Assembly (NCBI GenBank): GCA_030591565.1
Contig: JAUVAU010000020.1
Location: 1 to 38,636, forward strand
From: Deltaproteobacteria bacterium
GTDB lineage: Bacteria > Desulfobacterota > Deferrisomatia > Deferrisomatales > BM512
Direction: 5' to 3'
Length of the DNA: 38,636 nucleotides
Below are positions 32,854 through 38,636 of this stretch, piece by piece. How positions within the stretch are numbered: position 1 is the stretch's first letter; each line of letters starts with the position of its first letter. The notes under the pieces were generated by a model, which was not told the origin of the DNA, did not search any database, and saw only the letters and a list, made by a program, of their open reading frames with translations. A program made the translations under genes and the position numbers.

Positions 32854-33614
32854 CGCTGCTCTCCCTCTAGCGGATAGCCCCTTGGCGTCACTATTTTATT
32901 CCCGAGGGTTTTCGTCGTGGAGTTGCCGACGATCACGACGCTCATCATATCCACATCCTGCCCGGCGGCCTCTTCCAGTGTGGTGACGACTGCGCTTTGC
33001 CCCTCCCTCAGGGCGTTCCTGACGATCCCCACCGGGGTGGAACCCGGCCTGTGCTTCATCAGTATTTCACAGGCGCGGTCCAGGTGGTCGCGGCGCTTTT
33101 TGCTCCGGGGGTTGTAGATCGCCACCACGAAGTCGCCGCTTGCCGCGCCCTCCAACCTCTTTTCGATTACCCGCCACGGCGTGAGCAGGTCGGAGAGGCT
33201 CACCACCGCGAAGTCACACATGAGCGGAGCGCCCAGCACCGAGGCGGCAGCGCCCGCCGCCGTGACTCCCGGCACGATCTCCACCTCAAGCTCGTCGCCG
33301 CCGGGGGTTTCATGCAACAGTTCAAGCACAAGCCCCGCCATGCCATAGACGCCGGGGTCGCCCGAGCTGACCACCGCCACCGAGCGGCCTTCAAGCGCCA
33401 GCTCCACAGCCTTCGTGCACCGCTCGATCTCGCCGGTCATCCCGGTGGAGACAAACTCCTTGCCTTCGGCCAGATCGCCTACAAGCCCAAGATAATATTT
33501 ATAGCCGACGATCACGTCAGCCGTGTCTATAGCCTGGATCGCCCTGCCGGTCATGTACTCCGCGCCGCCTGGGCCTATGCCTACGACAAAGATCAATTCC
33601 CACTCCCTTTCCAT
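32850..33614 (-). CDS. cobJ: Precorrin-3B / cobalt-precorrin-3 C17-methyltransferase
   Basis: 254 residues, equivalent to CbiH in the cobalt-early pathway. It methylates C17 with SAM, and ring contraction follows. The N-terminal SAM-binding loop is VVGIGPGG (10-17). SSGDPGVYGMAG, VPGVTAAGAAAS and YNPRSKKRRDHL are the standard CobJ/CbiH blocks; the last distinguishes it from other corrin methyltransferases. CbiG is encoded upstream with a 22-nt overlap, so the pathway is most likely anaerobic. The length excludes the longer CobJ fusions. Confidence 0.92.
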   Translation of the reverse strand: MEREWELIFVVGIGPGGAEYMTGRAIQAIDTADVIVGYKYYLGLVGDLAEGKEFVSTGMTGEIERCTKAVELALEGRSVAVVSSGDPGVYGMAGLVLELLHETPGGDELEVEIVPGVTAAGAAASVLGAPLMCDFAVVSLSDLLTPWRVIEKRLEGAASGDFVVAIYNPRSKKRRDHLDRACEILMKHRPGSTPVGIVRNALREGQSAVVTTLEEAAGQDVDMMSVVIVGNSTTKTLGNKIVTPRGYPLEGEQR

Positions 33615-34687
33615 TCACAGAGCGCTATCGAGAGCGTCCATATATCCTTGGAGACCTTCTCCAACAGCAGCTTGCCGCCGTTGGATGCTTTAAGCGCCGC
33701 GGCCTCGCAAACGCTGGGGGTACCCACCGCCTCCGCCACCCTCCCCGAGGGGTTGGGAACCCCTATATCTTTCAGCTCCCCGGAGGTGTAGGTGATGAAA
33801 TCCACCCCCAATGTCCGGGCCAATTGGAGCAAGGCGGGTTCATTGGCCTTTGCGTCCACGCTCGCAAGTACATTTGCGCAAATTGAGGAATATCCAGCCT
33901 CCTCAATGGCGTTGAGGACTCCCTCTTCCACCTTTTGCGGATCGGCGTCTTTTCTGCATCCAGCGCCAATCGCCAGCACCGAGGGGCGCAGCAGCAATGC
34001 CTTCCCGTCCAGTCCGGTAATAATGCGGTGGGTGACCGCGACCAGCGCCCCCTCATAAGCGGCCAGCTCTTCGGCAGAGCAGGTCAGCAGCTCAACATGG
34101 TCCACAAGCGAACGGGCGATCTCCCTGCACCCTTGGGGCAATTGGGGGTCGATCCACAACCCCACCGGATCGCCATCGGCCCAGGCGGAGTTAACGGTGA
34201 CCACCTTGTCGAAGTTCTCCACCGAAAGGCTCTCGTCACGCGCCCACACCTCGGCAGCGGGGCGACCGGCGCAATCGGTGGCGGTGGTTATTACAGCCGT
34301 GCCACCCAACTTGTCGGCTACTTCCCGCGCCAGCTCGTTACCCCCCCCCAGATGCCCCGAGAGGATCGGCACTGCAAAACACCCCTCCGGGTCGAGAATG
34401 ACCACTGCGGGGTCGCTCTTCTTGTCCCGCGCAAGGGGCGCTATGGACCGCACCGCAATACCCGCAGCCATGACCATCAGGAACGCCGAGGTCTCACCCC
34501 AAAGCTCCCCGATCAAATTGGCTACCGGCAGATCAAATACCTCAACCCCCTCCACCCCGCCCATCCCGGAAGCCAGCCGTTCGGGGAGGTAGACCGTTTG
34601 CGCGTTGACAGCCTCCTTGAGTTTCAGGGCCGTCTCCACCCCCCTGCGGCTAAGCGCGATGACGCGAACTGGTGCGGGGGCGGTCAC
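33593..34687 (-). CDS. cbiG: Cobalt-precorrin-5A hydrolase
   Basis: 364 residues. CbiG opens the lactone ring and releases acetaldehyde from C20, a step found only in the oxygen-independent pathway, so it identifies the pathway. The central block LSGHLGGGNELAREVADKLG and the C-terminal domain start VLAIGAGCRKDADPQ, followed by EEGVLNAIEEAGYS, are typical of the CbiG N- and C-terminal domains. The gene overlaps cobM by 4 nt and cobJ by 22 nt, indicating tight translational coupling. No CobG-type oxygenase is visible, which agrees with the anaerobic route. Confidence 0.92.
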   Translation of the reverse strand: MTAPAPVRVIALSRRGVETALKLKEAVNAQTVYLPERLASGMGGVEGVEVFDLPVANLIGELWGETSAFLMVMAAGIAVRSIAPLARDKKSDPAVVILDPEGCFAVPILSGHLGGGNELAREVADKLGGTAVITTATDCAGRPAAEVWARDESLSVENFDKVVTVNSAWADGDPVGLWIDPQLPQGCREIARSLVDHVELLTCSAEELAAYEGALVAVTHRIITGLDGKALLLRPSVLAIGAGCRKDADPQKVEEGVLNAIEEAGYSSICANVLASVDAKANEPALLQLARTLGVDFITYTSGELKDIGVPNPSGRVAEAVGTPSVCEAAALKASNGGKLLLEKVSKDIWTLSIALCEWKGSGN

Positions 34688-35511
34688 TTACTGTCCTTAC
34701 TGCGGGTGTCCTTGCTGCTGGTCCCTTCACGGTAACCATGGGAGAAACCGGGGTCGTAGAGTTTGGAGCGGTGGGCAAGTTCACGGCCAAGACATGCAGG
34801 GCCAAGGGGCTCGCCGACTATTATCATCGACTGGCGTTTGAACCCCGCATCCCTCACCTTGTCGGCGATATCTTCCAGCGTCCCGGCCACCGACCTCTCA
34901 TCGGGCCACGAGGCGCGGCAGACCACTGCTGCGGGGGTCTTCACACTGCGTCCGCCCTTTATACAGGCGGCGACGACCTCTTCGATCCGGTCAACGGAGA
35001 GAAAGACGCAGATCGTCGCACCGGTGGCGGCCAGCTTGTCCAGGGATTCACTTTCCGGCACAGGGGTCCTCCCCGCGATACGGGTGAAGATCAAGGTCTG
35101 GCTCATCTCGGGCAATGTCAGCGGTGTGGCGAGCGCCGCCGCCGAGGCGAAGGCGCTGGACACGCCGGGCACCACGCTGCACCTTATGCCCTTTTCCTCC
35201 AGCGGCTCCATCTGCTCGCTTATAGCGCCGTAGAGGGAGGGGTCGCCGGTCTGCAACCGTACCACTACTTTTCCGCGGTGCGCGTAGTCCAGACATACCT
35301 TGGTGGTCTCGACCAGACTCATCTTTGCGGTGTCGAAAATTTCCTCGGCGCTGGCGGCGTATTTAAGCAGCTCAGGATTGACCAGACTCCCGGCGTAGAG
35401 GACCACGTCGGCCCGGGCCAGGGCGTCGTGCCCGGCCACCGTGATAAGGTCGGGGCTGCCCGGCCCTGCGCCCACAAAGACAACTTCGGCTTCGCTGTAT
35501 CTATCGCTCAA
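34684..35511 (-). CDS. cobM: Precorrin-4 / cobalt-precorrin-4 C11-methyltransferase
   Basis: 275 residues, CbiF in the anaerobic nomenclature. The SAM loop is VFVGAGPGSPDLIT (about 11-24), and VLYAGSLVNPELL and GDPSLYGAISEQM are family signatures. The last 20 residues (a Ser/Lys/Asp-rich stretch REGTSSKDTRSKDSK) lie beyond the usual end and look like an unstructured tail. Its position between cobL and cbiG suits the biochemical order: C11 methylation precedes the CbiG step. Confidence 0.92.
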   Translation of the reverse strand: MSDRYSEAEVVFVGAGPGSPDLITVAGHDALARADVVLYAGSLVNPELLKYAASAEEIFDTAKMSLVETTKVCLDYAHRGKVVVRLQTGDPSLYGAISEQMEPLEEKGIRCSVVPGVSSAFASAAALATPLTLPEMSQTLIFTRIAGRTPVPESESLDKLAATGATICVFLSVDRIEEVVAACIKGGRSVKTPAAVVCRASWPDERSVAGTLEDIADKVRDAGFKRQSMIIVGEPLGPACLGRELAHRSKLYDPGFSHGYREGTSSKDTRSKDSK

Positions 35512-35530
35512 GTCGTTTCTCCACGGCCAA

Positions 35531-36757
35531 TCAGGCTCTGGTAATGCGTATAAGGGTAATCGGATTCTGCGCGACCTTGCGCACCCCGGCCCCGGTACGG
35601 CTTGATCTCGCCGCGATTATTTCAGTCCACTCACACTCCCAGCCTGTACGCTGCGCCCATCCGACTGCATCGGAAAAAGTGGTGTCGAGCACGGCTGAGA
35701 CAACTATAACCCCATTGTCGGCGATCCGCGCTGCGCAGAGGTCAAGCACCTCGTTGAGATTGCCGCCGCTCCCCCCGATAAACACCCTGTCGGGGTCGGG
35801 AAGATCGGTCAGGGCTTCAGGCGCCAAGCCATGTACGGGGGTGACCCCGGCGGCTCTGAGCTTCTTCCTGTTTTCAACTATATGCCCAAACGCCTCGTCA
35901 TCGCGCTCAACCGAGAAGACCTTGAGGGTAGAGGAAAGGAGAAATGCCTCAATACCCACCGAGCCCGACCCCGCGCCAATATCCCAGAGTACGCCCGCCC
36001 TCGGCAAAGACAACAGCCCCAGCGCCGCGCTGCGCACCTCGCGCTTGGTTATCCTCCCCCTGGGATAGACAAACCGCTCCTCTTCGAGGCCGGGACCAAG
36101 GGGACGCGGGTCGGTTCCCGTTCTGACCAGCACGACCACGGAAAGTCCTGCGTCGTTCCAGTCAAGGAAATCGGGGACAATTCCCCAGCTGACCCTTTCG
36201 TCCTCCATACCGAGGTTGGTGCATACCCCCATGGAAAGCTCGCCCCAGCCTGCGTCAATCAGGTAGCGCGCTATGGCGGCGGGGTTGTTCTCATCATCGG
36301 TGAAGAGGCCGATCTTTGGCGCACCCAGCACCGGGGCGAGACCATCGATCCCCCTGCCGTGCAAGCTTGCCATGGAGGCGTCGGACCAGCTCACTCCCAA
36401 CCGTGAAAAAGCCAACTGCATGGAGGAGACAGCCGGGACGATTTCGACCTCAGCCGCCCCGATTTTTGCAACCAGCAGTGAGGCAATACCGAAAAAGCCG
36501 GGGTCACCTGAAGCGAGGAAGGCCGCTTTGAGTTCAGTGTTCTCGGCGACGCGCTTCACCGCTTCGGAGACATGGCCCTCCACGGGAAGGAATTCGCCCC
36601 CAAAATCTCCTCCACACTCCCCCACCAGCTCCCGATGCCTTGCGGCGCTGACCAACAGATCGCAGCTCCCGATGCGTTCAAGGGCCTCCGGTGTCAACGC
36701 GGTGGTCCCGGGCGCAACGCCTAGCACATAAACCCGGCGCACCAAGACTCGGTCCAT
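35531..36757 (-). CDS. cobL: Fused CbiE-CbiT (CobL) methyltransferase/decarboxylase
   Basis: 408 residues, the length of fused CobL. Residues about 8-205 are the CbiE domain (C5 methylation; VYVLGVAPGTTALTPEALER, ASGDPGFFGIASLL). Residues about 225-400 are the CbiT domain (C15 methylation and decarboxylation of the C12 side chain), with the SAM motif DIGAGSGSVGIE at 259-270 and the FIGGSGGNLNEVL block. The ATG at 36757 overlaps the cbiD stop (TGATG). A fused form is common in bacteria and was expected from operon order. Confidence 0.92.
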   Translation of the reverse strand: MDRVLVRRVYVLGVAPGTTALTPEALERIGSCDLLVSAARHRELVGECGGDFGGEFLPVEGHVSEAVKRVAENTELKAAFLASGDPGFFGIASLLVAKIGAAEVEIVPAVSSMQLAFSRLGVSWSDASMASLHGRGIDGLAPVLGAPKIGLFTDDENNPAAIARYLIDAGWGELSMGVCTNLGMEDERVSWGIVPDFLDWNDAGLSVVVLVRTGTDPRPLGPGLEEERFVYPRGRITKREVRSAALGLLSLPRAGVLWDIGAGSGSVGIEAFLLSSTLKVFSVERDDEAFGHIVENRKKLRAAGVTPVHGLAPEALTDLPDPDRVFIGGSGGNLNEVLDLCAARIADNGVIVVSAVLDTTFSDAVGWAQRTGWECEWTEIIAARSSRTGAGVRKVAQNPITLIRITRA

Positions 36758-37935
36758 CAGGCCTCACCCCGCGCTTTGACTTCTATCCTCGCCAGCACCT
36801 TTGAGGAGTAATCGAAGAGCACGACCTCCACGGAGATCGCTCCCTTGACCCTCTCCACTGCCCTGTCGGCTACACGGTGGGCCAGGAAGGTGAACAGCTC
36901 CGTGCGCCCCTCTTCAAGTAACCTCTCGCAGACCTCCCTGGCGGTATTGGCGTGGCGGGTGGCCCTGGCCTCTTCCGGGGTCAGCCCCCCATCAATAAGC
37001 ATCTTCTCCAGGGCGGACATGTCCAGGGTGGAGTCGGAGACATGGGTGGCGAAGTTGCCAGCCGCCAATTTGCAGAACTTGGCGAACTGCCCCACCACTA
37101 TCACGTCCATCTTGCGCTCGGCAGCAGCGTCCAGCGCGTAGCCCACATGGTCGCCCATGAGCACGGCGGCGTTATCGGCAAGTTCGGGAAAGAGCGCCTG
37201 ACCGGCGCGTTCGCTCGTCCTGCCAAAGCCAAGGATCGCCCTCACCGCCCCGGACGCCTTCGCCACATCCAGCGTCGCATCAATGGTTCCGGTCCAGGCG
37301 GCGGTGGACATGGGGACGACTATCCCGTTGGTCCCAAGGATCGAGATGCCTCCGATAATGCCCAGCCTCGCGTTCATCGTGCGCTTTGCGCGCTCGGCCC
37401 CCTCGGGGGCGCTGATAACGACCTTCAGCGTTGCGCGCTCATCGCAACCAGCCTCGCTTGCACTGGCAGCGACGCTTGCCCTTATCATCTCCATCGGCAC
37501 GGGATTTATCGCGGGTGAACCGACTGAGGCGGCCAGCCCCTTGCGGGTGACCCGTCCCACCCCCTCGCCGCCTTCAACTTCAATCTCGATCCCGCTGCTA
37601 TCGGTGTGGGGGTAACCAGTCGGCTCGCTGTGGTCGATGCGGCTGGCTCCCGGCGCGATATCGCCAAAAGCCACCGAAGCGCGTAGCTCCATGCCGTGGG
37701 TGGCGTCGGGGTCGTCGCCCCCATCCTTTACCACCCCGCAGGAAGCCCACCCCTTGCCCTTCTTGATATTGACGAGGTTGAACTCCACCGCTTTCGCCCC
37801 ACTGGAGTTCCAGGGCAGCAGGAGCGAGACCTTCTCGACCTCGCGCCCCAGCAGCAGCAGCGTGGCCCCCTTTGCAGCGGCCGCAGCTGTGGAGCCGGTG
37901 GTGTAGCCATGTCGGAGTTTGGGCTGGTCGCTCAA
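36757..37935 (-). CDS. cbiD: Cobalt-precorrin-5B C1-methyltransferase
   Basis: 392 residues. CbiD methylates C1 after CbiG has acted and is specific to the anaerobic pathway. The N-terminal signature RHGYTTGSTAAAAAKGA and the central block ISILGTNGIVVPMS are diagnostic. KDGGDDPDATHG and the VGQFAKFCKLAAGNFATHVS segment also match. It lies 10 nt after cbiC and overlaps cobL by 1 nt. Confidence 0.95.
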   Translation of the reverse strand: MSDQPKLRHGYTTGSTAAAAAKGATLLLLGREVEKVSLLLPWNSSGAKAVEFNLVNIKKGKGWASCGVVKDGGDDPDATHGMELRASVAFGDIAPGASRIDHSEPTGYPHTDSSGIEIEVEGGEGVGRVTRKGLAASVGSPAINPVPMEMIRASVAASASEAGCDERATLKVVISAPEGAERAKRTMNARLGIIGGISILGTNGIVVPMSTAAWTGTIDATLDVAKASGAVRAILGFGRTSERAGQALFPELADNAAVLMGDHVGYALDAAAERKMDVIVVGQFAKFCKLAAGNFATHVSDSTLDMSALEKMLIDGGLTPEEARATRHANTAREVCERLLEEGRTELFTFLAHRVADRAVERVKGAISVEVVLFDYSSKVLARIEVKARGEA

Positions 37936-37945
37936 CGCCTGACCT

Positions 37946-38602
37946 CTACACTTCGCCAGCGACGATTTTGAAGAGCGCGTTGACCGACGCGGCGGCGACG
38001 TTGGAGCCGCCCTTGTTGCCCACGCAGCTTATCCAGTTCACATCGGTACGCTTGACCAGCGCCTCTTTAGATTCGGCGGCGCCGACAAAACCAACCACCA
38101 CGCCGATAATCAGCGCCGGGTCGGCCTCGCCCTGGTCCACCATCTCCATCAGCCTGAAGAGCGCCGTGGGCGCGTTGCCAAAGGCGAAGACCGCGCCGGG
38201 ATGTTCCTTCACCGCTCTCTCCACCGCGACAACCGAACGGGTCAGCTTGCGCTCGCGGGCGATGCGGGCGACCTCGGGGTCGGAGATATAGCTGACGATC
38301 TCGCAGCCATACTTGGCTGCGCGCACCTTGGACACCCCGGACCTGACCATCTCCACATCGGTGACGATGGTCGCGCCGGATTTCAACGCCTCGGCTCCCG
38401 CCTCCAACGCACCGGGGCTCCATTTGACCAGCTCCTTGAAGAGCGGATCGCCGGTGGCATGGATCACCCTTGAGACCAGCGCAACCTGGTTGGGAGTTAA
38501 GTCACTGAGATCGGTCAATCCTGAAATTATCCTGAAACTTTCGCCTTCTATATCAGTGGGGCCGAGCTTGTAGCCCCACCTTCCATCCAGAGCTTTTTCC
38601 AT
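37946..38602 (-). CDS. cbiC: Precorrin-8X / cobalt-precorrin-8 methylmutase
   Basis: 218 residues, usual for CbiC/CobH. The enzyme moves a methyl group from C11 to C12. The catalytic His48 is in SRVIHATGDP, and the GATIVTDVEMVRSGV, FAFGNAPTALFRL and GFVGAAESKE blocks are conserved, as is the final WISCVGNKGGSNVAAASVNA. It is the first complete gene of the operon in this window and is preceded 1 nt upstream by the end of another gene. Confidence 0.95.
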   Translation of the reverse strand: MEKALDGRWGYKLGPTDIEGESFRIISGLTDLSDLTPNQVALVSRVIHATGDPLFKELVKWSPGALEAGAEALKSGATIVTDVEMVRSGVSKVRAAKYGCEIVSYISDPEVARIARERKLTRSVVAVERAVKEHPGAVFAFGNAPTALFRLMEMVDQGEADPALIIGVVVGFVGAAESKEALVKRTDVNWISCVGNKGGSNVAAASVNALFKIVAGEV

Positions 38603-38603
38603 T

Positions 38604-38636
38604 CTAAAGCACCTCTTCCAGACGCTTCACGACCAC
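38604..38636 (-). CDS. End of an upstream cobalamin-operon gene (partial, unidentified)
   Basis: On the minus strand the frame VVVKRLEEVL runs from the window edge to a TAG stop (38604-38606), 1 nt before the cbiC start. Only ten residues are visible. Position before cbiC suggests a cobalamin gene such as the chelatase CbiX, but the fragment is too short to identify. Confidence 0.45.
   Translation of the reverse strand: MVVKRLEEVL

Noticed and set aside
1-38636. CRISPR array, tRNA or rRNA genes
   Set aside because: No regularly spaced short direct repeats and no tRNA-like T-arm or rRNA sequence were recognised on reading the window.

Overview
This window reads as chromosomal DNA of a GC-rich Gram-negative bacterium, probably from a deltaproteobacteria-like lineage. 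The evidence is gene content only: a LolC/E-type lipoprotein permease, a PATAN (DUF4388) receiver protein with TPRs, PilZ proteins, an RpoS-like sigma factor, a PPi-type phosphofructokinase and an oxygen-independent cobalamin operon. No 16S or other decisive marker is present, so the taxon is an inference.

Layout. (1) 1-5323: the tail of a YbgA-like (DUF1722) gene, fabH with a small exported protein (minus strand), two PilZ-domain proteins, a YdgA/DUF945-like membrane-anchored protein and an exported ankyrin protein. (2) 5327-5566: repeat copy A. (3) 5587-7482: a receiver-PATAN-TPR regulator (minus strand). (4) 7875-17494: thirteen tightly packed plus-strand genes that look like the virion module of a short-tailed phage. 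They run scaffold, capsid, small head protein, tailspike/fibre proteins, head-tail adaptor, nozzle-like protein, then small putative internal proteins. No portal, terminase, integrase, repressor or lysis gene is visible. (5) 17553-17794: repeat copy B, inverted relative to A. (6) 18032-21051: a membrane hybrid histidine kinase with a degenerate receiver, an ABM-domain protein and a rhomboid protease. (7) 21059-25498, minus strand: gluQ overlapping a PPi-type phosphofructokinase gene, a lolC/E permease and an RpoS-like sigma factor. (8) 25901-29997, plus strand: an exported TPR-like protein and a 1,114-residue M1-M28-PDZ peptidase fusion. (9) 30071-30715: queE (minus). (10) 30783-32556: lysA between repeat copies C and D, with a strong terminator. 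(11) 32563-38636, minus strand: the cobalamin operon, transcribed as [unknown]-cbiC-cbiD-cobL(cbiET)-cobM(cbiF)-cbiG-cobJ(cbiH)-ACT protein, with short gaps or overlaps throughout.

How genes work together. The cobalamin genes cover successive ring-contraction and methylation steps of the cobalt-early pathway. queE and gluQ both belong to queuosine biology, one at precursor synthesis and one at tRNA modification. The PilZ, PATAN-receiver and hybrid-kinase genes suggest signalling density on both sides of the phage-like cassette.

The most unusual parts are the orphan virion cassette, an extra domain inside its capsid protein, and a family of about 240-bp noncoding repeats. These repeats occur as inverted pairs around the cassette (A/B) and around lysA (C/D), and share a hairpin with two compensatory base-pair changes.
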